A stretch of 64,000 nucleotides of DNA from Pseudomonadota bacterium (lineage in GTDB: Bacteria > Pseudomonadota > Alphaproteobacteria > Acetobacterales > Acetobacteraceae), in NCBI GenBank assembly GCA_021801255.1, contig JAJYYH010000063.1:1-64000 (forward strand), given 5' to 3'. Position numbers and translations under genes: made by a program. The notes beneath the pieces are model-generated. The model ran no database searches. It was given only the letters and a program-made list of their open reading frames with translations, and had not been told where the DNA came from. Below, in pieces: positions 1 through 7,812 of the stretch; within the stretch, counting starts at the first letter, position 1, and each line of letters opens with the position of its first letter.

Positions 1-76
1 ACCGGCCCGCACCCCCGCCCGGCCACCCAATGCCAATATACTGACGTTGGGTGGCCGGGCGGGGGTGCGGGCCGGT
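1..76. repeat. Perfect 30-bp inverted repeat (large GC-rich hairpin)
   Basis: The first 30 bases and bases 47-76 are exact reverse complements, separated by a 16-nt A/T-containing loop (TGCCAATATACTGACG). The stem is almost entirely G+C and could extend upstream beyond the window. There is no T-tract after the second arm, so it is not a classical intrinsic terminator for the plus strand. It could end an upstream transcript, be a cruciform or mobile-element relic, or be a fold-back artefact at a contig edge. Confidence 0.8.
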
Positions 77-117
77 GCCGCGTTTCAAACTGACCCACTA
101 CCGCCAGCGCGCCAAGC

Positions 118-146
118 TTGACAAGCCCGCCGCGCTGGCCTACCCA
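118..146 (+). promoter_or_regulatory. Candidate promoter of rpmJ
   Basis: A perfect -35 hexamer TTGACA is followed after 17 nt by TACCCA, a weak -10 that matches TATAAT only at the first two positions. It lies about 45 nt upstream of the rpmJ start, between the large inverted repeat and the gene. The -35 and spacing are good; the -10 is the weak point. Confidence 0.35.
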
Positions 147-189
147 GCCGGCCTTCGCGCGAGGCGAGACGAACGAGGCCCGAGACACC

Positions 190-315
190 ATGAAGATCCG
201 CAACAGCCTGAAATCCGCCAAAGTGCGAGACAAGAACTGCCGGGTGGTGCGCCGCCATGGCCGGGTTTATGTCATCAACAAAAAGAACCCGCGCATGAAG
301 GCGCGCCAGGGATAA
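190..315 (+). CDS. rpmJ: 50S ribosomal protein L36 (bL36), zinc-free type
   Basis: A 41-residue basic protein that is part of the large ribosomal subunit near the peptidyl-transferase region. It starts [17 protein letters not shown] and ends [11 protein letters not shown], the usual sequence of the 41-aa alphaproteobacterial L36. It has one cysteine and lacks the C-x2-C...C-x4-H zinc knuckle of the 37-38 aa form, so it is the zinc-independent paralogue type. The ORF track begins 24 codons earlier; I start at the internal ATG because the family begins exactly there and the upstream codons look non-coding. It stands alone with its own candidate promoter. Confidence 0.95.
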   Translation: MKIRNSLKSAKVRDKNCRVVRRHGRVYVINKKNPRMKARQG

Positions 316-420
316 TTGCTGCCCCAGGAATAATTCTCGCCACGTCTGACCCCCCGCCGCTTGCCAGGGCGCCACGCCGGGCGCATTTTCCGGCCAGTAG
401 CCCGGGAATGTGAGGGTGCG

Positions 421-1860
421 ATGATCGAATTACCGCCGCCGAAACCCGAAACGCTGGCCGCGCGCCCGCGCCTTATCGCAGGTCTCCGCGCGCTCGTGCC
501 GGAAGACGGGGTGATCGCCGAGGCGCTGTGCCTGAAACCCTACGAGACCGACGGGCTCGCCGCCTATCGCCAGGTGCCGCTCGCCGTGGTGCTGCCGGAA
601 ACCACCGAGCAGGTGGCCGCGGTGCTGCGCTTCTGCCACGAAAATGGCGTGCGCGTCGTCCCCCGTGGCGCCGGCACCAGCCTCTCGGGCGGGGCGCTGC
701 CGCTGGCCGACGCGGTGGTGGTCGGCTTGATGCGCATGAACCGCATCCTTGATATCAACTACGCCGATCGCTACGCCGTCGTGCAGGCGGGCGTCACCAA
801 TATCGGCATCACCGACGCGGTGCGCGAGCGGGGCTTTTTCTATGCCCCCGATCCGTCGAGCCAGCTCGCCTGCATGATCGGGGGCAATGTCAACATGAAC
901 TCCGGCGGCGCCCATTGCCTGAAATACGGCGTCACCGCCAACAATCTCCTCGGCCTCCGGATCGTCACCATCGCGGGCGAAATTCTCGAGATCGGCGGCA
1001 CCCATCTCGACGCCGCCGGGTATGACTGGCTCGGCCTGCTCACCGGCAGCGAAGGCCAGCTCGCCATCGTCACCGAAATCACCGTGCGCATCCTGCGCGG
1101 CCCCGAAGGCGCGCGCGCCATGCTCGCCGCCTTCCGCGCCAACGAAGTCGCCGGCGCCTGCGTCGATGCCATCATTGCCTCGGGCATTATTCCCGTCGCG
1201 CTCGAATTCATGGACCGTCCGGCGATCCATGCCTGCGAGGCGTTTGCCCATGCCGGCTATCCGCTCGATGCCGAGGCGATGCTGATCATCGAGGTCGAGG
1301 GCAGCGCCGCCGAGCAGGATGACCTGCTCGGGCGCATCCGCGCGATTTGCGAGCGCTTCGATCCGATCAGCCTCAAGGTCTCACAAAGCGCCGAGGAATC
1401 GGCGGCGATCTGGAAGGGCCGCAAGGGCGCGTTCGGCGCGGTCGGGCGCATCAGTCCGGATTATCTCTGCATGGACGGCACCATCCCGACCAGCCGCCTG
1501 CCGGAAGTGCTTCGCCGCATCGGCGAAATGAGCGAGAGCTACGGCCTCAAGGTCGCCAATATCTTCCATGCTGGCGACGGCAATCTCCATCCGCTCATCA
1601 TGTTCGACGCCAATGATCCCGAGAGTTTCCATAGCGCCGAGACATTCGGCGCCGATATCCTGAAACTCTGCGTCGAGGTTGGCGGCTGCCTCACCGGCGA
1701 GCACGGCGTCGGCGTGGAAAAACGCGATCTCATGCCGGTGCAGTTCAACGCTCGCGAACTCGATCAGCAGCGGCGCATCAAAACCGCTTTCGATCCGGAC
1801 TGGCTGCTCAACACCGCCAAGGTTTTTCCCCTCAAGCCGGATATCGCACACGCGGCATGA
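421..1860 (+). CDS. glcD: Glycolate oxidase subunit GlcD, FAD-linked
   Basis: Catalytic flavoprotein subunit of glycolate oxidase, which oxidises glycolate to glyoxylate and passes electrons to the membrane chain with GlcE and GlcF. The 479-aa protein has an FAD_binding_4 domain at about residues 50-190 (PRGAGTSLSGGA pyrophosphate loop near 81-92) and a C-terminal FAD-oxidase domain with HAGDGNLHP near 380 and GEHGVGVEKRDL near 425. I start at the ATG that follows a GAGGG-type ribosome site; the track version adds 20 residues of unconserved sequence. First gene of glcDEF, with its stop overlapping the glcE start by 4 nt. A generic D-lactate dehydrogenase is the main alternative, but the GlcEF neighbours argue for glycolate. 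Confidence 0.93.
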   Translation: MIELPPPKPETLAARPRLIAGLRALVPEDGVIAEALCLKPYETDGLAAYRQVPLAVVLPETTEQVAAVLRFCHENGVRVVPRGAGTSLSGGALPLADAVVVGLMRMNRILDINYADRYAVVQAGVTNIGITDAVRERGFFYAPDPSSQLACMIGGNVNMNSGGAHCLKYGVTANNLLGLRIVTIAGEILEIGGTHLDAAGYDWLGLLTGSEGQLAIVTEITVRILRGPEGARAMLAAFRANEVAGACVDAIIASGIIPVALEFMDRPAIHACEAFAHAGYPLDAEAMLIIEVEGSAAEQDDLLGRIRAICERFDPISLKVSQSAEESAAIWKGRKGAFGAVGRISPDYLCMDGTIPTSRLPEVLRRIGEMSESYGLKVANIFHAGDGNLHPLIMFDANDPESFHSAETFGADILKLCVEVGGCLTGEHGVGVEKRDLMPVQFNARELDQQRRIKTAFDPDWLLNTAKVFPLKPDIAHAA

Positions 1861-3065
1861 ACGCGATCGCACCGGAAGCCGAGGGGGAAATCGCCGATGT
1901 GATCGCCGAGGCACATGCGCACGCGACGCCGCTGGCACTGGTCGGCAACGAAACCAAGTCCAACGCGATGTTGCGCCCGGTGCAGGCAGCGGCGACGCTC
2001 ACGCTTCGCAACCATGCCGGGATCAGCCTCTATGCGCCGAAGGAACTGATCATCGCCGCGCGCGCCGGAACGCCGCTTGCCGAGATCGAGGCCGCGGTCG
2101 CCGCCGAGGGGCAACAAATCATCGCCGAGCCGCCCGATCTCTCAGCCCTGCTCGGCGGCGCGGGGCAACAGACGCTGGGCGGCATCGTCGCCTGCAATCT
2201 TTCCGGCCCGCGCCGCATCACCGCGGGGGCGATGCGCGATCATGTGATGGGCGTGCGCGCGGTGAACGGGACGGGCGAGGTGATCCACTCCGGCGGGCGG
2301 GTGCTCAAGAACGTCACCGGGCTCGATCTTTGCAAGCTGCTGAGCGGCAGTTACGGGACGCTCGCGGCGCTCACCGAGATCACGCTGAAAGTATTGCCGG
2401 CATCCGAGGCGGTCGGCACGGTGGTGCTCGCGGGGCTCGAGGCCGAGCGCGGTGTTGCCGCACTTGCCGCGGCGCTGGGCTCGCCTTTCGGGATTTCGGG
2501 CGCGGCCTGGCTGCCGCGCGAGGCGGCGGCCCGCGTGCCTGAACTCGCCGCTTTCGATGCCGCGGTGACGCTGGCGCGGATCGAGGATTTTATCCCGAGC
2601 GTCGCCTATCGCACCGAGCGGCTGCGCGCTGAGTGGGCGGGGTTTGGCGCCGCGGCGATCCTTGAGGATGCGCCGAGCCGCGCGCTGTGGCGCGCGGTGC
2701 GCGATACCGCCCCGCTCGGCCACGCGAGCGGGGATGCGATCTGGCGGGTCTCGGTCGCACCCTCGGCGGGACCGCGGATCGTCGCGGCGGTCGCGCGCCT
2801 CGGGGGAAACTGTTTTCTTGATTGGGGCGGCGGCCTGGTCTGGGTTGCCGCTCCGGCGCGCGCCGAAAACCATGCCGCCATCACCCATGCCGCGCGCGCT
2901 TCGCGCGGGGTGTGGTGGCTGATGCGCGCGCCCGACGCCTTGCGTGCCAGCCTCGATGTCGTGCCGGAAGAAGCGCCGGCGCTGGCGCGCATCACGCGGC
3001 GGGTGAAGGAAGCGTTCGATCCCCAGGGCATTCTCAATCCCGGCCGCCTCTTCGCTGGGCTCTGA
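1857..3065 (+). CDS. glcE: Glycolate oxidase subunit GlcE, FAD-binding
   Basis: Second flavin-binding subunit of the glycolate oxidase complex. The 402-aa protein carries a shortened FAD_binding_4 domain over roughly the first 170 residues, with a glycine-rich segment (GGAGQQTLGGIVACN, about 97-111) and the typical ILNPGRLF near the C-terminus. It overlaps glcD by ATGA, which indicates translational coupling. Family members are usually 350-410 aa, so it looks complete. Like other GlcE proteins it resembles GlcD but is shorter and diverged. Confidence 0.92.
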   Translation: MNAIAPEAEGEIADVIAEAHAHATPLALVGNETKSNAMLRPVQAAATLTLRNHAGISLYAPKELIIAARAGTPLAEIEAAVAAEGQQIIAEPPDLSALLGGAGQQTLGGIVACNLSGPRRITAGAMRDHVMGVRAVNGTGEVIHSGGRVLKNVTGLDLCKLLSGSYGTLAALTEITLKVLPASEAVGTVVLAGLEAERGVAALAAALGSPFGISGAAWLPREAAARVPELAAFDAAVTLARIEDFIPSVAYRTERLRAEWAGFGAAAILEDAPSRALWRAVRDTAPLGHASGDAIWRVSVAPSAGPRIVAAVARLGGNCFLDWGGGLVWVAAPARAENHAAITHAARASRGVWWLMRAPDALRASLDVVPEEAPALARITRRVKEAFDPQGILNPGRLFAGL

Positions 3066-3073
3066 AATCGGTC

Positions 3074-4399
3074 ATGCAGACAAATTTCACGCCGGAACAA
3101 CTGCGCGATCCCGATATCAAGGTTTCCAACCAGGTGCTGCGCACCTGCGTCCATTGCGGCTTCTGCACCGCGACCTGCCCGACCTTCGTGCTGCTCGGCG
3201 ACGAACTCGATAGCCCGCGTGGACGCATCTACCTGATCAAGGACATGCTGGAGAGCGGCCGCGCGGCAAGCGAGGAGGTCGTGCTCCATGTCGATCGCTG
3301 TCTTTCCTGTCTCTCCTGCATGACCACCTGCCCTTCGGGCGTGCATTATATGCACCTCGTCGATCATGCCCGCACGTATATCGAAAACACCTATCGCCGC
3401 CCCTGGCACGAGCGCGCGCTGCGTGGGCTTCTGGCGCAGGTGCTGCCGCGCCCGAAATTGTTCCGCCTGGCCTTGATCGGCGCGCGTTTTGCCCGACCGT
3501 TGCGCGGCCTCGTGCCACGGCGGGGCATGTTCGGCAAACGTCTGGCGGCGATGCTGGCGATGGCGCCCGTAAAATTGCCGCCGAGCGCCATCGAGCGGCC
3601 GGCGAGCCACCCGGCGAGCGGCCCCCGCCGCCAGCGCGTTGCGTTGCTGGCCGGTTGTGCCCAGCAGGTGCTCGATCCGGCGATCAACCAGGCGACCATC
3701 CGCCTGCTGACGCGGCTCGGCGTCGAGGTGGTGGTGGCGGAGGGCGCCGGGTGCTGCGGCGCGCTCACCCATCACATGGGCCACCACGCGGCGGCGATGG
3801 CGGCGGCGCGCGCCAATATCGCCGCTTGGAGCCGCGAGATCGAGGGCGAAGGGCTGGACGCGGTGATCATCAACGCCTCGGGCTGCGGCACGACGGTGAA
3901 GGATTACGGCTTCATGTTCCGCGCGGAGCCCGAGCCCTGGCGCAGCCGCGCGGCGCGGATCGCCGAACGCGCGCTCGACATCAGCGAGTTTCTGACGCGC
4001 CTCGATTATCGTCCGAGCCGGCCGCCCCCGGGGATCAAGGTCGCCTATCACGCGGCGTGCAGTCTGCAACATGGCCAGCAGATCACCGCGGCGCCGAAAG
4101 CGCTGCTGCGCACGGCCGGTTTCGCGGTGGTGGAACCGCGCGAGGGGCATCTCTGCTGCGGCTCGGCCGGCACCTATAATTTGCTGCAACCCGATATCGC
4201 GACGCGGCTCCAGGCGCGCAAGCTCGCCAACATTGCCGCGACCGGCGCGGAATTGATCGCGGCGGGCAATATCGGCTGTCTCACGCAACTCGCCGGTGGG
4301 GAACTACCCGTGGCGCACACCGTGCAGCTGCTCGATTGGATGGCGGGCGGGCCGGCGCCGCCCGGGATCACGCAAAAGTCGGTGATCACGCAAAAGTAA
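3074..4399 (+). CDS. glcF: Glycolate oxidase iron-sulfur subunit GlcF
   Basis: Electron-transfer subunit of glycolate oxidase. The 441-aa protein has two [4Fe-4S] motifs near the N-terminus (CVHCGFCTATCP at about 25-36 and CLSCLSCMTTCP at about 76-87) and two CCG domains (CCGALTHH and CCGSAGTYN) typical of the GlcF/HdrD-like family. I start at the ATG 8 nt after the glcE stop; the longer track ORF runs through glcE out of frame. The C-terminus GITQKSVITQK comes from an 18-bp tandem duplication that also shapes the stop region. No glcB or glcG follows; the next gene is a sulfotransferase. Confidence 0.93.
   Translation: MQTNFTPEQLRDPDIKVSNQVLRTCVHCGFCTATCPTFVLLGDELDSPRGRIYLIKDMLESGRAASEEVVLHVDRCLSCLSCMTTCPSGVHYMHLVDHARTYIENTYRRPWHERALRGLLAQVLPRPKLFRLALIGARFARPLRGLVPRRGMFGKRLAAMLAMAPVKLPPSAIERPASHPASGPRRQRVALLAGCAQQVLDPAINQATIRLLTRLGVEVVVAEGAGCCGALTHHMGHHAAAMAAARANIAAWSREIEGEGLDAVIINASGCGTTVKDYGFMFRAEPEPWRSRAARIAERALDISEFLTRLDYRPSRPPPGIKVAYHAACSLQHGQQITAAPKALLRTAGFAVVEPREGHLCCGSAGTYNLLQPDIATRLQARKLANIAATGAELIAAGNIGCLTQLAGGELPVAHTVQLLDWMAGGPAPPGITQKSVITQK
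4366..4397 (+). repeat. 18-bp-period tandem duplication at the glcF 3' end
   Basis: GATCACGCAAAAGT occurs twice with an 18-bp period, the second copy running into the TAA stop of glcF. It adds the repeated ITQK residues to the protein. One of several short tandem duplications at gene ends in this window. Confidence 0.85.
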
Positions 4400-4537
4400 T
4401 AACCTGTAGCGGTTCTCCGCCGCCACGACCATTGCGCCCGGTCGTTGCATTTGGTTACACCAAGCAAGCGTCGCACGATTTATCTTCTTGCCGATGAGCC
4501 GTAGGGGGCCGCGTGTCGACGGGTCGGGAGAAGGGTA

Positions 4538-5635
4538 ATGGGGGCCATGACGGGAAATACGGCGCTGCTGGTTCTCGGCATGCATCGCAGCGGCACCTCG
4601 GCGGTGACGCGGGTGCTCAACCTGCTGGGCGCGGCGCTGCCGAAGCGGCTGGTTCCGCCGGGGCCCGGCAATGTCCTCGGCCATTGGGAGCCGGTCGAAC
4701 TGGTGGCCCTGCACGAGACGATGCTGGAAGCAGCGGGCTCGCATGTCTACGGCCTGTTCGACATCGCGCCCGAATGGTTCGGCTCGGCCGCGGCGGTGGC
4801 GTTCGCACGGGAACTCGCAGCGCTGATCCGCCGCAATTATGCCGAGGCGCCGCTGATCGTGGTCAAGGATCCGCGCCTCGCCCTCCTCGTGCCGGTGTGG
4901 CAACAGGCCCTGGCGCTGCTGAATATCACGCCGCGCTATGTCCTGCCGTTTCGCGATCCGCGCGCCGTTGCCGCCTCGCTCCGCCGCCGCGAGAGCCGCC
5001 ATGAGGGCGCCGCCCTGTGGCCGCCCGAGCGCGGCATGCTGCTCTGGCTGCGCTATGTTCTGGCGGCCGAGCGTGCGACACGCGGCAGCCCGCGCGCTTT
5101 TCTCTCCTTCGATGCCCTGCTCGCCGATTGGCCCGCCGAACTGGCGCGGCTGGCGCTCCAGCTCGGGCTGTCCTGGCCGCGCGGCGAGGCCGAGATGGGG
5201 CGGGAAATCACGGCTTTTCTCAACCGCCGTGAGCGCCATGAAGCGGTTTCCCGGCTCGATGCCTGGCCCGATACCGTTCTGCCGCAGATCCCCGAAGTCT
5301 ATCGTGCGCTCGCGACCGCGGTGGCCGTGCCGGAGAGCGGGCGTCGCGTTTTCGACGCCGCCGCCGTGCCGCTGGCGGCGGGGGCTGACATGATGCGCGT
5401 TTACGTCGATGCGCTGGAGGCGGAAGTGCGTCGGCTCAGGCCGGTGCAGTACCAGGTAGAAGCGGTGCTCGGCTCGCGAAGCTGGCGGCTGACCGCGCCG
5501 CTCCGTGCCTTGCGGCGGTTGCTGCCACAGGCCCCGCCACCCGCGCCGGGTCAACGCATGCCGGATCAACGCATGCCCGACATCGCCGTGCCCGCGCCGA
5601 TCCCGCATGACGCCGCGCCACAACCTGCTCACTGA
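4538..5635 (+). CDS. Sulfotransferase family protein
   Basis: Likely PAPS-dependent sulfotransferase acting on a carbohydrate or lipid acceptor. The 365-aa protein opens with the 5'-phosphosulfate-binding loop GMHRSGTSA (about residues 14-22) and has the 3'-phosphate-binding segment FRDPRAVAASLRRRE around 140. The C-terminal third has GSRSWRLTAPLR, a tail seen in many polysaccharide glycosyltransferases, followed by a low-complexity end with a duplicated DQRMP. A GGGAGAAGGG ribosome site precedes two in-frame ATGs, so the start may be 9 nt further on. Its 3' end overlaps the next gene. The acceptor cannot be read from sequence; the glycosyltransferases 48 kb away are possible partners only by analogy. 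Confidence 0.8.
   Translation: MGAMTGNTALLVLGMHRSGTSAVTRVLNLLGAALPKRLVPPGPGNVLGHWEPVELVALHETMLEAAGSHVYGLFDIAPEWFGSAAAVAFARELAALIRRNYAEAPLIVVKDPRLALLVPVWQQALALLNITPRYVLPFRDPRAVAASLRRRESRHEGAALWPPERGMLLWLRYVLAAERATRGSPRAFLSFDALLADWPAELARLALQLGLSWPRGEAEMGREITAFLNRRERHEAVSRLDAWPDTVLPQIPEVYRALATAVAVPESGRRVFDAAAVPLAAGADMMRVYVDALEAEVRRLRPVQYQVEAVLGSRSWRLTAPLRALRRLLPQAPPPAPGQRMPDQRMPDIAVPAPIPHDAAPQPAH
5551..5580 (+). repeat. 15-bp tandem duplication in the sulfotransferase 3' end
   Basis: TCAACGCATGCCGGA is followed directly by TCAACGCATGCCCGA (one mismatch). It encodes the repeated DQRMP residues near the C-terminus. Confidence 0.8.
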
Positions 5636-6614
5636 CATTGCCGGCCTCACGGTGGGACACGCCGACGATGCGGCGCTGGCCTCGGGGGTAACCGCCGTGC
5701 TCTTCGATCCGCCGGTGGTTGCCGCCGTGGCGGTGCTCGGCGGGGCGCCGGGCGGGCGCGATCTTGGGATGCTCAGCACCGATGCGACGGTTGAGCGCAT
5801 CGATGCCATCGTGCTCGCCGGTGGCTCGGCTTTCGGCCTTGATGCGGCGGGCGGCGTGCAGGCGGTGTTGCGTGCCGCTGGGCGCGGTTTCGCCATTGCC
5901 GGGCAGACGGTGCCGCTGGTGGCGCAGGCGATCCTGTTCGATCTCGCCAATGGCGGCAATAAATCTTGGGGCGAACGGCCGCCCTATTGGGATTTGGGCC
6001 GCGAGGCCGCGCGCGCCGCGCGGGGCGGCGCCTTCGCGCTCGGCAGTGTCGGCGCCGGAATGGGCGCGACAACCGCGACGCTGAAAGGCGGACTGGGCTC
6101 GGCGAGCGCGCTCTGCCGCTCGGGCCATACGGTTGCGGCACTGGTCGCGGTCAATGCGCTCGGCAGTGCGGTGATTGGCGATGGGCCGCATTTCTGGGCG
6201 GCGCCGTTTGAGCGGGACAAAGAGTTCGGTGGTCTCGGCTGGCCGGATCGCTTGACCGAGGCGGATCTCGCGCCACGGCTGAAGACCACGCCCCACACCG
6301 CGACGACGATCGGGATCGTTGTCACCGATGCACTGCTGAGCAAGGCAGAGGCCAAGCGCCTCGCGATCATGGCGCATGATGGTCTGGCGCGCGCGATTTT
6401 GCCGACGCATGCGCCACTCGATGGCGATACGATTTTCGCCGCTGCCACGGGAGCGCGCGCGCTCAAGGATCCGGCACACGATCTCGCCGAACTTGGCCAC
6501 GCGGCAACGCTGGTGATGGCGCGCGCGATCGCGCGCGGCGTTTTTGAAGCGCGCGCGCTGGCACTCCCTCACGCGCAACCAGATTGGCGGAGCCGCTTCC
6601 GACCTCGCGCATGA
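5607..6614 (+). CDS. P1 family peptidase (DmpA/NylC-like, MEROPS S58)
   Basis: Member of the self-processing N-terminal-nucleophile fold that includes DmpA aminopeptidase and nylon hydrolase; substrates are often beta-amino acyl or D-amino acid peptides. The 335-aa protein begins LLTDIAGLTVGHADD, contains LAGGSAFGLDAAGGV and GSVGAGMGATTATLKGG, and has AVNALGSAVIGD, the region where these enzymes cleave themselves just before the nucleophile (assignment of the exact Ser/Thr is tentative). I use the ATG 29 nt inside the sulfotransferase end, because residues before it look like frame-shifted upstream coding sequence. A strong bidirectional terminator follows. Substrate unknown. Confidence 0.85.
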   Translation: MTPRHNLLTDIAGLTVGHADDAALASGVTAVLFDPPVVAAVAVLGGAPGGRDLGMLSTDATVERIDAIVLAGGSAFGLDAAGGVQAVLRAAGRGFAIAGQTVPLVAQAILFDLANGGNKSWGERPPYWDLGREAARAARGGAFALGSVGAGMGATTATLKGGLGSASALCRSGHTVAALVAVNALGSAVIGDGPHFWAAPFERDKEFGGLGWPDRLTEADLAPRLKTTPHTATTIGIVVTDALLSKAEAKRLAIMAHDGLARAILPTHAPLDGDTIFAAATGARALKDPAHDLAELGHAATLVMARAIARGVFEARALALPHAQPDWRSRFRPRA

Positions 6615-6642
6615 GTTTCTCGGCACGGCCGACACAATCGAC

Positions 6643-6671
6643 AAAAAGGGCGCCATTCCGGCGCCCTTTTT
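6643..6671. terminator. Bidirectional intrinsic terminator
   Basis: AAAAA-GGGCGCC-ATTCC-GGCGCCC-TTTTT: a perfect 7-bp stem with A-tract on one side and T-tract on the other, placed between two convergent genes. It can end both the P1 peptidase transcript and the H1-like transcript. Confidence 0.9.
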
Positions 6672-6689
6672 CACGTTGGGAGACGCGAC

Positions 6690-7289
6690 CTACTCGTTGC
6701 TTTCGTCGCTTTCGTTGCTTTCGTTGTTCTGGTTTGTCGGCGCCGGCGCGGGCTCGACGACGGGTGCAACTTTGCGGGTCCGCCGTGACGCGGGCTTGCT
6801 GGCCGGCGATTTCGCGCTGGCGCGGCGCCGTGTCGTGGCCGCCGCCGTCGCGGCGCGGGCGCGGGTCGGCTTGGCAGCGCGGCTGCGTGTCGTCGCCGTG
6901 GCCGCGCGAGCGCGGGTCGGCTTGGCGGCTGCGCTCTTGCGGGCGCTCGCGCGTGGCGCGGCCTTGGCGGCGGTGCGGCGGGTCGGCGCCTTTGCGGTCT
7001 TGCGCGTTGCGGTCTTGCGCGAAGCTGGCTTGGCGGCGGCCTTGCGTGTCGTGGCGGGCTTCTTCGCCGCTACCGTCCGCTTTGTCGTCGTGGTTTTCTT
7101 TGTGGCAGCCTTGCGCGTTGTTGCCGCCTTCGCGGTCGCCCGCGCCGGCTTCTTAGCCGCCGCGGTAGTTTTGCGGGCGGTTGGCTTGCGCGTCGCGCCG
7201 CCGCGCGTTGCCGCGCCGCGACGTGTGGTGGCTCGCACGGCCAAGGTCGCGGCGCGTGGCGAGCTGGGTGTCGTGTTGTCAGTGGTCAC
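6690..7289 (-). CDS. Histone H1-like/AlgP-like Lys-Ala-Thr-Arg-rich DNA-binding protein
   Basis: A 199-aa, strongly basic, low-complexity protein composed mainly of K, R, A, T and P (runs such as KKTTTTKRTVAAKKPA), like bacterial histone H1 homologues and AlgP that bind DNA nonspecifically and affect nucleoid structure. A duplicated AAKPTRARAATA block is visible around 120-150. The acidic tail NESNESDESNE comes from four 9-bp repeats. A weak TGGAG site precedes the ATG. The opposite-strand ORFs of similar length are Val/Arg-rich artefacts. Low complexity makes homology searches unreliable; function is inferred from composition. Confidence 0.75.
   Translation of the reverse strand: MTTDNTTPSSPRAATLAVRATTRRGAATRGGATRKPTARKTTAAAKKPARATAKAATTRKAATKKTTTTKRTVAAKKPATTRKAAAKPASRKTATRKTAKAPTRRTAAKAAPRASARKSAAAKPTRARAATATTRSRAAKPTRARAATAAATTRRRASAKSPASKPASRRTRKVAPVVEPAPAPTNQNNESNESDESNE
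6693..6728. repeat. Four 9-bp tandem repeats at the H1-like gene 3' end
   Basis: Units CTCGTTGCT, TTCGTCGCT, TTCGTTGCT and TTCGTTGTT stand in direct tandem and encode the acidic Asn-Glu-Ser tail on the minus strand. Expansion or contraction would leave the frame intact. Confidence 0.8.
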
Positions 7290-7751
7290 GTGTGAACTCC
7301 ATTACTGTTGGCGTCTTTTACTGTCGTCGTGTGTCGTCATGGCTCAAGCATAACCTCGGAAGCCTGACCGACGCCGGTGCGCATAGAGGTTAGCACAACT
7401 CTATCGCCCTCTCTTGCGTCACCCATGCCTCTTGCATCACCTCGGTCTTTTGTTCGCTTCCGCTGCCTCCCACGCTTGTCTTGCTCAGACCTGCACCCGC
7501 ATCGTCGGCGATCTCGGCAGAGACCCGAGACAATCAAGCGAGATGCCGGCACGGGATCGGATGCATGATATGGAACGAGTTTATTTTGCTTTGGCCATCT
7601 TCTCCATCGACATGCGCTTCTGCCGGAACCAAAGCGCGACTCGCATATGCGCATGCCATTTTCGCTATTCAACGGATTGTACGAATAAGTCAACAAAAAC
7701 CGTACCGCGATCGCCCCGAAGCGCGTTTTTTTCGACCGCGACGCCGCAGTC
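7290..7751. other. Non-coding stretch upstream of the H1-like gene
   Basis: I see no convincing gene here. Short ORFs on both strands (138 aa minus, 63-106 aa plus) have no recognisable motifs and a composition unlike the neighbours. The segment is noticeably more A+T rich around 7560-7720. A TTGACT hexamer on the minus strand near 7690 could be part of a promoter for the H1-like gene with a long leader, but its -10 is poor. A small RNA is possible and cannot be judged by eye. Confidence 0.5.
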
Positions 7752-7784
7752 AAAAAAACGCCGCGACCAGGAGGGACGCGGCGT
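7752..7784 (-). terminator. Intrinsic terminator of the prpD-prpC operon
   Basis: On the minus strand the sequence reads ACGCCGCG, an 11-nt loop, CGCGGCGT, then seven Ts: a perfect 8-bp GC-rich stem with a T-tract, 29 nt after the citrate synthase stop. Confidence 0.88.
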
Positions 7785-7812
7785 CTGGTCTTTCGCAGTG
7801 ATCGTCTGGTTA

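Noticed and set aside
6544-7353. 269-aa plus-strand ORF opposite the H1-like gene
   Set aside because: Val/Arg/Ala low-complexity mirror of the Lys/Ala/Thr-rich minus-strand protein; no ribosome site, and it crosses the terminator.
7337-7753. 138-aa minus-strand ORF in the non-coding stretch
   Set aside because: No recognisable motif, Arg/Ser/Cys-rich composition unlike neighbours, no clear ribosome site.
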